From Chloroflexota bacterium (GTDB lineage: Bacteria; Chloroflexota; Dehalococcoidia; SM23-28-2; HRBIN24), in contig JAUQPQ010000042.1 in assembly GCA_030550295.1 (NCBI GenBank), forward strand, positions 1 through 13,116: a stretch of DNA of 13,116 bases, in the 5' to 3' direction. The position numbers were made by a program, and so were the translations under genes. Below the pieces are notes generated by a model. The model did not search any database. It was not told where the DNA came from and saw only the letters and a program-made list of their open reading frames with translations. Positions 1 through 7,666 of the stretch are shown in pieces (positions within the stretch are counted from its first letter, which is position 1; each line of letters starts with the position of its first letter).

Positions 1-171
1 CTTTCGCGTCGTGAGCATGTTGGCAGGCGAACAGCTGCCCCGAATATGTTGATAGGCTGGGCATGGCGAGGGCAAAGGGATGGCAAAAGGCGCGTAGACG
101 ACGTGCTGGCCAGGGCTTCCTGCAGACCTTAGCGCGAGTTAGCGGCCGGGCACCGTTGGCAACTTAGGTCG
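1..171. other. Upstream region without a recognisable gene
   Basis: No gene can be assigned here. A short frame ending with a stop at 50-52 (16 residues, FRVVSMLAGEQLPRIC) could be the tail of an upstream gene, and another frame stays open from the window edge to a stop at 130-132, but neither resembles a known protein. I found no convincing -35/-10 pair, tRNA fold or terminator. The hydrogenase promoter is either weak, of a non-sigma70 type, or further upstream. Confidence 0.3.
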
Positions 172-1317
172 ATGGAGAAGCGAGCGCACCTTCCCAACGT
201 CGGCAAGGCTTTGCGGATGGAGAAAAGGCACCTCCAAGTGCTCCTTGATGCCCTACGGGGCGCAGGCTACACCGTGATCGGCCCCCGCGTCCGGGACGGT
301 GCTATCGTCTACGAGGAGGTCCGTAGCCTTGCCGATCTGCCCATCGGCTGGACAGACGAGCAAGAGAAAGGTCATTACCGGCTCAAGGGAAGGGGCGACG
401 AGGCCTTCTTCGCCTTTACTACTGGCCCCAATTCATGGAAGCAGTTCCTTCATCCCCCGATACTCTCCCTAAGCCGGGCCCGACGCACCGAGAACGGTCT
501 TCAGTGGGAGCTCCCCAATGACCCGCCGCCTCGTTACGCTTTTCTGGGGGTGCGTGCCTGCGACCTCCATGCCATCTTTGTGTTGGACCGGGTGTTTACG
601 GGCGGCCAGTACGTAGAAGGCTATTATGAGGCCCGCCGCAAGGCAACCTTCCTCATCGCCGTTCAATGCACCGTTGCTGGAGGGACATGCTTCTGCGCCT
701 CCATGGGGACGGGCCCGAAAGCTCCGCCAGGAGCGGACCTAGTCTTTACCGAACTGGCCGATATCTTTGTGGTCGAGATCGGGACGGATCAAGGCGCAGC
801 CCTCATGGCACAGGTGCCTTGCCAGCCCGCCTCAGAAGTCGACCTGGCCTCGGTCGAAGGCCGCCTAGAGGAGACGGCCCGCTCCATGCGCCGGCAGCTG
901 GACATTACAGGCCTGCCTGACTTGCTCAAACGCAACCTAGAACACCCTCGCTGGGACGAAGTGGCGCAGCGCTGTCTTACGTGTGGAAACTGTACTATGG
1001 TCTGCCCCACGTGCTTCTGCTTCACCGTGGAAGACAAGACCGATCTGGCTGGCACAGAGGCGGAAAGGGTACGCTACTGGGACTCGTGTTTCACCACTGC
1101 TTTCACCTACACCGCCGGACGCGCTATCCGACAGAGCGCAAAGGCGCGCTACCGCCAGTGGCTTACCCACAAATTGGCGACCTGGTGGGACCAATTTGGG
1201 ATGTCTGGTTGCGTGGGGTGTGGCCGTTGCATTACGTGGTGCCCCGTGGGCATCGACCTTACCGAAGAGGTATGGGCCATCCGGCAGACGGATAGGGCGC
1301 AGAGGGAAGGGAGCTGA
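172..1317 (+). CDS. hydB: [NiFe] hydrogenase (group 3b / sulfhydrogenase) beta-type iron-sulfur subunit
   Basis: This cytoplasmic electron-transfer subunit should carry electrons between the hydrogenase small subunit and the flavin subunit. The 381-residue product has two C-terminal ferredoxin-like [4Fe-4S] motifs: C268, C271, C274, C278 (CLTCGNCTMVC) and C347, C350, C353, C357 (CVGCGRCITWC). Upstream are family hallmarks GVRACDLHAI (from residue 126) and GGTCFCASMGTGP (from residue 170), found in the HydB/AsrA family (hydrogenase beta and anaerobic sulfite reductase A). Following genes for gamma, small and large hydrogenase subunits favour HydB over AsrA. The start is uncertain: the ATG at 172 has only a weak AGG three bases upstream, whereas an in-frame ATG at 217 (also encoding MEKR) has AAGG at better spacing and begins nearer the conserved part. 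The next gene starts 5 bp after the stop, so they are cotranscribed. Confidence 0.9.
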   Translation: MEKRAHLPNVGKALRMEKRHLQVLLDALRGAGYTVIGPRVRDGAIVYEEVRSLADLPIGWTDEQEKGHYRLKGRGDEAFFAFTTGPNSWKQFLHPPILSLSRARRTENGLQWELPNDPPPRYAFLGVRACDLHAIFVLDRVFTGGQYVEGYYEARRKATFLIAVQCTVAGGTCFCASMGTGPKAPPGADLVFTELADIFVVEIGTDQGAALMAQVPCQPASEVDLASVEGRLEETARSMRRQLDITGLPDLLKRNLEHPRWDEVAQRCLTCGNCTMVCPTCFCFTVEDKTDLAGTEAERVRYWDSCFTTAFTYTAGRAIRQSAKARYRQWLTHKLATWWDQFGMSGCVGCGRCITWCPVGIDLTEEVWAIRQTDRAQREGS

Positions 1318-1322
1318 AGGAA

Positions 1323-1805
1323 ATGGCAAAGGCTGAGGTTCTCCACGCATTGCACCAACACCCCTTCACTTACGACATGAAAGAGACGTGGAAACGAAAG
1401 CTGGCGGCGATCGCCCGGCTCCATACCTACGCTCCTGATTCTTTGCTTCTACGGGAAGGTCGCGCGGCCGATGCCTTCTTTCTTATCATCGACGGGTTGG
1501 TAGCCATCGAGACCTTCGTGCCCGAGCGGGGCCCGTTACGCCTGCAGACTATCAGCTCTGGCGAGGTCATAGGATGGTCTTGGGCCCTTCCACCTTATCG
1601 GTGGGAGTTCGATGCCCGCGCCCTCCGAGAGACTGAGGCCCTGGTCCTGGACGCCCTCCAGCTACGCAAGCTAGTGGACAACGACTTCGCCCTCGCAGCC
1701 TGCATCTTCAGCCGGCTGCTGGCGGTGGTGGCTAGGCGGCTTAGGGCCGCTCGCCTGCAGCTCCTCGACCTCTACGCTCCCCCCGCGGGAACGAGGCGAG
1801 CATGA
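1323..1805 (+). CDS. Stand-alone cyclic-nucleotide-binding-fold protein in the hydrogenase operon (no HTH)
   Basis: The 160-residue protein is a single Crp/Fnr-type sensor domain. Beta-roll features are visible (FFLIIDGLVAIE at 52-63, then ISSGEVIGWSWALPP at 77-91), followed by a long C-terminal helix ending RLQLLDLY (144-151), where Crp-family proteins would continue into a winged helix-turn-helix. Here it stops nine residues later, so it should not bind DNA by itself. The phosphate-binding cassette is atypical: R94 is followed by WEFDARAL rather than the usual R-S/T-A, so cAMP binding is doubtful. GAAGGA just before the ATG supports this start. It overlaps the next gene by ATGA (1802-1805), implying translational coupling. 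A role as a regulatory or structural hydrogenase subunit is inference; the fold is secure, the ligand unknown. Confidence 0.85.
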   Translation: MAKAEVLHALHQHPFTYDMKETWKRKLAAIARLHTYAPDSLLLREGRAADAFFLIIDGLVAIETFVPERGPLRLQTISSGEVIGWSWALPPYRWEFDARALRETEALVLDALQLRKLVDNDFALAACIFSRLLAVVARRLRAARLQLLDLYAPPAGTRRA

Positions 1806-2659
1806 CCGCCGAGGTGACTACTGTCCCTGGCCTAAGCCTCTTCGTCCCGCGGACGTTCCAGGTCACCAGCACCCGCAGGGAGACACGGGACACATACACG
1901 CTACGGATCCGCCCCCTCGAAGGTAGCTCCTTCTCCTTTCAGCCTGGTCAATTTAACATGCTCTATGCCTTCGGCATTGGCGAGGTCCCTATCTCCATCA
2001 GCGGTGTTCGCCCAAGAACCTACGACCTGGAACACACCGTGCGCGCAGTGGGCTGCGTTACCCGGGCCTTGGTCCGCCTGCGCAAAGGCGCCCCTATAGG
2101 CGTACGAGGCCCGTTCGGGCGGGGCTGGCCTCTCGAGGAGATTCGTGGCCGAGATGTCCTGTTCCTGGCCGGAGGGATCGGCCTAGCCGCCCTTCGTGCT
2201 CCTTTGCAATATATGCTCGCCCAACGCGCTAATTATGGCCAGATCGTCTTGCTCTATGGGGCCCGTAGCCCAGCCGACCTTCTCTACCGCACGGAGCTGG
2301 AGCGCTGGCGCCAACGGTCTGGCCTTCACGTCTTCATCACCGTGGACAGGGTAGATGCTTACTGGCGGGGGCATGTCGGTGTGGTAACAGACCTTCTGCC
2401 TTTGGCCGAGCGGTCGCTGGACCTAAAACGGGCCATCGTCCTGATGTGTGGCCCAGAGGTAATGATGCGAGTGGCAGCCCGGATGTTAGAGGTGCATGGC
2501 GTCACCCCAGAGCGCATCTACCTGTCACTAGAGAGGAACATGAAATGCGCCGTGGGATTTTGTGGTCATTGCCAGTTGGGCCCAGCATTCATCTGCCGGG
2601 ACGGCCCCGTATTTGCCTTTCCTGAAGTCCAGCCCTTACTGGAAGTCAGAGAGCTTTGA
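1802..2659 (+). CDS. hydG: [NiFe] hydrogenase FAD/NAD(P)-binding subunit (gamma, HydG-like)
   Basis: The 285-residue flavoprotein should exchange electrons between NAD(P)(H) and the iron-sulfur chain. It follows the ferredoxin-NADP reductase/PyrK-like layout: a beta-barrel FAD domain (about 15-110, with TYTLRIRP at 31-38, QPGQF at 47-51 and VPISIS at 62-67), a nucleotide-binding domain (FLAGGIGLAALRAPL at 121-135; CGPEVMMR at 216-223), and a C-terminal [2Fe-2S] site with C249, C254, C257 and C265. Related AsrB subunits of sulfite reductase share this architecture, but the downstream NiFe subunits place it in a hydrogenase. Specificity for NAD versus NADP cannot be read from sequence by eye; group 3b enzymes usually use NADP(H). 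The start is fixed by the ATGA overlap with the preceding gene. Confidence 0.93.
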   Translation: MTAEVTTVPGLSLFVPRTFQVTSTRRETRDTYTLRIRPLEGSSFSFQPGQFNMLYAFGIGEVPISISGVRPRTYDLEHTVRAVGCVTRALVRLRKGAPIGVRGPFGRGWPLEEIRGRDVLFLAGGIGLAALRAPLQYMLAQRANYGQIVLLYGARSPADLLYRTELERWRQRSGLHVFITVDRVDAYWRGHVGVVTDLLPLAERSLDLKRAIVLMCGPEVMMRVAARMLEVHGVTPERIYLSLERNMKCAVGFCGHCQLGPAFICRDGPVFAFPEVQPLLEVREL

Positions 2660-2675
2660 GGAGGGCGGTGCCTGC

Positions 2676-3479
2676 ATGGCCAGACATCGAAAGAGCAAGC
2701 TAGCCGTATGGAAGTTCGCCTCATGCGATGGCTGTCAACTTACGCTCCTGGACTGCGAGGATGAGCTGATGACTTTAGCTGACCAAGTGGAGATCGCCTA
2801 CTTCCTGGAAGCTTCGCGCAGGAGGATGCGCGGGCCCTACGACATCTCGCTGGTCGAAGGCAGCATCTCCACCCCAGAGCAAGAGGAGGAGATACGTGAG
2901 ATTCGCCGGCAGAGCCGCTTTCTCGTCGCTATTGGCGCCTGCGCTACTACTGGCGGGATACAGGCGCTACGCAACTTCGCCGACGTGCGCCAATTCCTGG
3001 ACATCGTATATGCCCGGCCAGAGTATATTAAGACCCTGAAGAAGTCCCTACCTGCATCCGCTTATGTGCCGGTCGACTTTGAGCTGCAAGGCTGCCCCAT
3101 TGGCAAGGGGCCTTTACTGGAGCTCCTCAGCGCCTTCCTCAATGGCCGGCGCCCCAACATTCCGAGCCACAGCGTCTGCATCGAGTGCAAGCGACGAGGG
3201 ACTGTGTGCGTGATGGTTGCCCAGGGCATCCCCTGCTTGGGCCCGGTCACCCATGCCGGCTGCGGTGCCCTTTGCCCAGCCTACCGACGGGGATGCTACG
3301 GCTGCTTTGGCCCCATGGAAACCCCTAATGCGACGAGTTTGGGGGAATGGCTACAGGCCCATGGAACATCCCCTCCCAACCTTGTGCGTCTGTTCCGCTC
3401 TTTCAATGCTTATGCCCCTCCTTTCCAAGAGGCAGGAGAGAGGTATGCACAGGTCCCGCAAGTTGACGATCCGAGTTGA
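2676..3479 (+). CDS. hydD: [NiFe] hydrogenase small subunit (delta, HydD-like)
   Basis: The small subunit carries electrons from the NiFe site. The 267-residue protein has the proximal-cluster cysteines C17 and C20 (SCDGCQLTLLD), C89 (AIGACATTGG) and C140 (ELQGCPIGKGP). A C-terminal region holds C168, C171, C178, C187, C196, C200, C207 and C210 (from CIECKRRG to GCYGCFGP), the right number for two further [4Fe-4S] clusters. There is no twin-arginine signal or membrane anchor, so it is cytoplasmic, as expected for group 3. I chose ATG 2676 because GAGGAGGG lies about 11 bases upstream and the product then begins like the family; earlier in-frame starts fall inside hydG. Its 3' end overlaps the large-subunit gene by 35 bp. 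Confidence 0.95.
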   Translation: MARHRKSKLAVWKFASCDGCQLTLLDCEDELMTLADQVEIAYFLEASRRRMRGPYDISLVEGSISTPEQEEEIREIRRQSRFLVAIGACATTGGIQALRNFADVRQFLDIVYARPEYIKTLKKSLPASAYVPVDFELQGCPIGKGPLLELLSAFLNGRRPNIPSHSVCIECKRRGTVCVMVAQGIPCLGPVTHAGCGALCPAYRRGCYGCFGPMETPNATSLGEWLQAHGTSPPNLVRLFRSFNAYAPPFQEAGERYAQVPQVDDPS

Positions 3480-4743
3480 CGCCTTGGCCCGGGTGGAAGG
3501 GCAAGGCGCCCTGCACATCCAGGTCCGCGATGGCCAGGTGCGCGCTTTGCGCCTGGAGATCTACGAGCCGCCGCGCTTCTTTGAAGCTTTCTTGCGTGGG
3601 CGACGGTTCGATGAGGCGCCCGATATCACTGCCCGCATCTGCGCGATCTGCCCCGTTGCCTACCAGATGAGCGCCTGTAACGCCATGGAGGGAGCCCTCA
3701 GCTTGACGGTGAAAGGCCCTCTCCGGGACCTGCGTTTGCTCCTCTACTATGGCGAATGGATCGAAAGCCATGCCCTGCACGTATTCCTGCTACATCTCCC
3801 CGACTTTCTGGGGTACGATAGCGCCTTTGACATGGCCCGCCATCACCCGGAGTTGGTACGAAAGGGCCTTCACGTCAAGAAGGCCGGCAACGCGCTGATG
3901 GCCAAGATAGGGGGCCGCGAGATCCATCCCATCAACGTTCGCATCGGCGGCTTTTATTCTGTCCCTTCCCGCCAAGCCTTACTGTCACACCGCGACGACC
4001 TCACCCGCGCCCGTGACTTCATGGTGGAAGCGCTCCACTGGATGGCCAAGCTCGACTTTCCCGAGTTCGAGGAGGACTACGAATTTGCTGCCCTCTATCA
4101 CCCAGACGAATACGCAATCCTAGAGGGCCAGATCCGATCCAGCAAGGGGCTTCTGGCCCCAGTTTCCGCCTTCGAGGAAATCTTTGAGGAGATCCAAGTG
4201 CCCTATAGCAACGCCCTCCATTGGACGCTCCGGGGAGGGGGCAGTTACATGGTGGGCCCGCTGGCCCGCTTCAATTTGAACTTCCCCCAGCTCGCTCCCC
4301 TCGCCCGGGAGGTGGCCACCTCTATTGGCCTGGTCCCGCCAGTCCGCAACCCGTTTAAGAGCATCCTCTGCCGTGGGGTGGAAATACTCCACGCCTGTGA
4401 GGAGGCGCTGCACCTCATCGAACGATACGAACCACCAGAGCGCCCCCAGGAAGCCGTGGCGATACAGGCAGGTACCGGCTATGGCGCCAGCGAAGCCCCG
4501 CGAGGAATTCTATATCACCGTTACCAGATCAACTCCCAAGGCCTGATCGAGGACGCTAAGATCGTGACCCCCACAGCCCAGAACCAGCGGCGCATCGAGG
4601 ACGACCTACGTAAGTTGGTGCCTAGCTTACTCTCGCTGACGAAAGAGGAGATAACATGGCGTTGTGAGCAGGCCATCCGCAACTACGATCCCTGTATCTC
4701 ATGCGCTACACACTTTCTGAAGGTCCACATAGACTCACGATGA
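3445..4743 (+). CDS. hydA: [NiFe] hydrogenase large (catalytic) subunit, group 3b-like
   Basis: This 432-residue subunit binds the NiFe(CN)2CO site and catalyses reversible H2 oxidation. The N-terminal ARVEGQG and PRFFEAFLRGR are family signatures. The L1 motif is RICAICPVAY with Ni ligands C66 and C69; the L2 motif DPCISCATH gives C417 and C420. Canonical L1 usually reads RxCGxCxxxH, so Gly is Ala67 and His is Tyr73 here. Cleavage after H423 by the protease encoded next would release only nine residues (FLKVHIDSR). ATG 3445 is preceded by GGAGAGAGG and matches the family start; upstream in-frame codons lie inside hydD. Similarity in layout to Pyrococcus sulfhydrogenase alpha supports group 3b, though 3b versus a close group 3 relative should be confirmed by phylogeny. 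Codons are strongly CGN/ATC biased. Confidence 0.95.
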   Translation: MHRSRKLTIRVDALARVEGQGALHIQVRDGQVRALRLEIYEPPRFFEAFLRGRRFDEAPDITARICAICPVAYQMSACNAMEGALSLTVKGPLRDLRLLLYYGEWIESHALHVFLLHLPDFLGYDSAFDMARHHPELVRKGLHVKKAGNALMAKIGGREIHPINVRIGGFYSVPSRQALLSHRDDLTRARDFMVEALHWMAKLDFPEFEEDYEFAALYHPDEYAILEGQIRSSKGLLAPVSAFEEIFEEIQVPYSNALHWTLRGGGSYMVGPLARFNLNFPQLAPLAREVATSIGLVPPVRNPFKSILCRGVEILHACEEALHLIERYEPPERPQEAVAIQAGTGYGASEAPRGILYHRYQINSQGLIEDAKIVTPTAQNQRRIEDDLRKLVPSLLSLTKEEITWRCEQAIRNYDPCISCATHFLKVHIDSR

Positions 4744-5246
4744 CCTCCCCTTTGCGCCTCGTGCTCATCGGCCTGGGCAACATGCTGCGCCGGGACGATG
4801 GGGTAGGCCTCTGGGTGGTCCAGCACTTCCCAGCTCACAACTTCCCAGGAATAAAACGTGTCCCCATCGGGATCGCGGACCCCGTCGCCTTGGCCCGCGC
4901 CTGGGACGGAGCGGACATCGCCTGGATAATCGACGCCCTGAAAGGCCCGTGGCCCCCAGGCACCATCGTGAGGTTCCGCTGGAGATGCTTCCACCAGCTC
5001 TGCCGGGAGCACCGGTTTTCGACCCATGCCCTCCCTCTAGATGAAGCCATGGCCCTTGCCCTCTTGCTCAAGCCTGCACCATCGCATATAGCCGTATATG
5101 GGGTCGTGGGCCGGGACTTCAGCTGCGGCGAGGGCTTGTCTGCTGAAGTGAAGGCAAGCGCCCGCCGCCTGCTCCGTCGACTGGAACGTCTGACCACAAG
5201 AATCTTTGCATCGTCTCCGGCCGAAGTGGCAAACCCCAATCGCTAG
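4740..5246 (+). CDS. [NiFe] hydrogenase maturation endopeptidase (HycI/HyaD family)
   Basis: This cytosolic peptidase should clip the C-terminal tail of the large subunit after nickel insertion, letting the L2 motif close over the active site. The 168-residue protein starts with the family motif GLGNMLRRDDGVG (11-23); probable nickel-sensing ligands are D19/D20, D65 (IIDAL) and H96 (STHALPLDEA). Length is normal for the family. It overlaps the large-subunit stop as ATGA (4740-4743), so substrate and protease are translationally coupled. An in-frame ATG 13 codons upstream would add residues not typical of the family and was not used. Its TAG stop lies inside the left arm of the inverted repeat at 5242-5281. 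It is probably the last gene of the hydrogenase operon. Confidence 0.93.
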   Translation: MTSPLRLVLIGLGNMLRRDDGVGLWVVQHFPAHNFPGIKRVPIGIADPVALARAWDGADIAWIIDALKGPWPPGTIVRFRWRCFHQLCREHRFSTHALPLDEAMALALLLKPAPSHIAVYGVVGRDFSCGEGLSAEVKASARRLLRRLERLTTRIFASSPAEVANPNR

Positions 5247-5281
5247 GATGGTGGCCCCTGCCCCAGTTCACAAATCCTAGC
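5242..5281 (+). repeat. Inverted repeat spanning the hydrogenase operon's last stop codon
   Basis: GCTAGGAT (5242-5249) and ATCCTAGC (5274-5281) are perfect reverse complements separated by 24 nt, and the left arm contains the TAG stop. Inside, GTG (5251-5253) can pair with CAC (5269-5271) after a one- or two-base bulge. No T-run follows, so it is not a standard intrinsic terminator. It could stabilise the mRNA 3' end or act with the C-rich tract that follows. Confidence 0.5.
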
Positions 5282-5295
5282 AAGAAGCAGATAAG

Positions 5296-5349
5296 CCCTC
5301 CCACACCCCCACCACCTTTACCCCCGCTGCCTCCCTTGCACCTCCCCCC
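5296..5349 (+). terminator. C-rich, G-poor tract: candidate Rho utilisation site; G-rich on the other strand
   Basis: By direct count the 54 nt hold 36 C and only 3 G, directly downstream of the hydrogenase operon. A C-rich, G-poor RNA stretch after a stop codon is the hallmark of Rho loading sites, and no intrinsic terminator is visible here. The - strand carries several runs of three or more G, including three runs with short loops and a fourth about 10 nt away, so G-quadruplex formation beside the suf promoter is possible. Function is inference. Confidence 0.35.
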
Positions 5350-5364
5350 AAGCTGTGCTACACT
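5336..5364 (+). promoter_or_regulatory. Probable sigma70-type promoter of the suf operon
   Basis: A -35-like TTGCAC (5336-5341) is separated by exactly 17 bp from the -10-like TACACT (5359-5364), which has an extended -10 TG at 5356-5357. The transcript would start near 5371, leaving a leader of about 56 nt before sufB. A direct repeat GTGCTA (5355-5360 and 5370-5375, 15-bp period) overlaps the -10 and start point. Confidence 0.5.
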
Positions 5365-5383
5365 CAACGGTGCTAAGAGAGAT

Positions 5384-5396
5384 TTTGACAGTCAAA
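5384..5396 (+). promoter_or_regulatory. Perfect 13-bp palindrome, candidate operator for the suf operon
   Basis: TTTGAC-A-GTCAAA is a perfect 6-1-6 inverted repeat located about 14-26 bases after the predicted start of transcription and 30 bp before sufB. This is a classic roadblock or repressor position. suf operons are commonly controlled by iron or iron-sulfur sensors (SufR, IscR/Rrf2, Fur), but the site matches none of their consensuses clearly and no regulator gene is in the window. Confidence 0.45.
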
Positions 5397-5426
5397 TGTT
5401 CGCCAAAAATTGTGAAGGGGCGGGTT

Positions 5427-6890
<1,464 letters not shown>

Positions 6891-6896
6891 CCCACC

Positions 6897-7664
6897 ATGA
6901 CACAAGACGTCATCCTGGAGATAAGAGGGCTTAGGGCAGGCGTAGGGGACGTGGAGATCCTCAAGGGTATAGACCTGACCATACGCCTAGGCGAGACTCA
7001 CGCCATTATGGGGCCCAACGGCTCGGGCAAGAGCACCTTGGTAAACGTCCTCGCCGGGAAGCCCGAATATGAGGCGTGGGCCGGCCAGGTTACCTACAAG
7101 GGCAGAGACCTCCTCCAAATGCCCCCCGATGAGAGAGCTAGGGAGGGCCTCTTCCTGGCCTTCCAGTACCCGGTGGAGCTGCCGGGAGTGCGGATCAGGG
7201 AGTTTTTGCGCGCTGCTCTAGACTCCATAAGGGAGCACCACGGCCTAGACAAGCTATCGGTGAGGGAGTTCAACCGTCTCCTCCAGGAGAAGGCGAAGGA
7301 GATGGGGATAGACCAGGACTTTTTGCGCCGTAACGTCAATGAGGGCTTCTCAGGAGGGGAAAAGAAGCGTCACGAGATATTCCAGCTCCTCCTCCTAGAC
7401 CCTACCCTCGCCCTTCTGGATGAGACGGATTCAGGCCTAGACGTGGACGCCCTCAAGATAGTGGCCGACGGGATAAACCGGTTCCGCGGGCCCCAAAAGG
7501 CCATCTTGCTGGTCACCCACTACCAGCGCATCCTCAACTACGTGGCGCCTGACTACGTCCATATCCTCATCGACGGTCGTATTGTGGCCTCTGGGGGCAA
7601 AGAGCTGGCCTTGGAGGTGGAGGCCAAAGGTTACGAGTGGTTACGGCAAACGGTGGGGGGATAG
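6897..7664 (+). CDS. sufC: Fe-S cluster assembly ATPase SufC
   Basis: SufC is the ABC-type ATPase whose dimerisation and ATP hydrolysis remodel SufB-SufD during cluster assembly; it is not a transporter. The 255-residue protein shows Walker A GPNGSGKST (39-47), Q-loop AFQYPVELPG (88-97), signature FSGGEKKR (151-158), Walker B LALLDETDSGLD (171-182, with D175 and E176) and switch histidine H208. The FSGGEKKR and DETDSGLD forms are diagnostic for SufC. Spacing to sufB is 6 bp and to sufD 2 bp, so all are one operon. Eight of about 20 arginine codons are AGA/AGG and eight of 17 isoleucine codons are ATA, unlike the hydrogenase large-subunit gene upstream. Confidence 0.97.
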   Translation: MTQDVILEIRGLRAGVGDVEILKGIDLTIRLGETHAIMGPNGSGKSTLVNVLAGKPEYEAWAGQVTYKGRDLLQMPPDERAREGLFLAFQYPVELPGVRIREFLRAALDSIREHHGLDKLSVREFNRLLQEKAKEMGIDQDFLRRNVNEGFSGGEKKRHEIFQLLLLDPTLALLDETDSGLDVDALKIVADGINRFRGPQKAILLVTHYQRILNYVAPDYVHILIDGRIVASGGKELALEVEAKGYEWLRQTVGG

Positions 7665-7666
7665 GC

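Noticed and set aside
937..1350. 137-codon open frame on the - strand opposite hydB
   Set aside because: It is antisense to the ferredoxin motifs of hydB and shows no domain, typical of long shadow frames in GC-rich DNA.
172..2659. Anaerobic sulfite reductase (asrA/asrB) instead of hydrogenase subunits
   Set aside because: The first and third genes are homologous to AsrA and AsrB, but no siroheme AsrC follows; NiFe small and large subunits and a maturation protease do.
4835..5239. 134-codon open frame on the - strand opposite the maturation protease
   Set aside because: The + strand protease has clear catalytic motifs and operon coupling; the antisense frame is featureless.
5119..5367. Glycine-rich 82-codon open frame on the - strand
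   Set aside because: It is the complement of the C-rich tract and the protease gene end; glycine richness is a by-product of G runs, and no ribosome site or family match is visible.
5385..5413. Consensus TTGACA at 5385-5390 as the suf -35
   Set aside because: The -10 at 17 bp would be AATTGT, a poor match, and transcription would begin inside the ribosome binding site. TTGACA is better explained as part of the palindrome.
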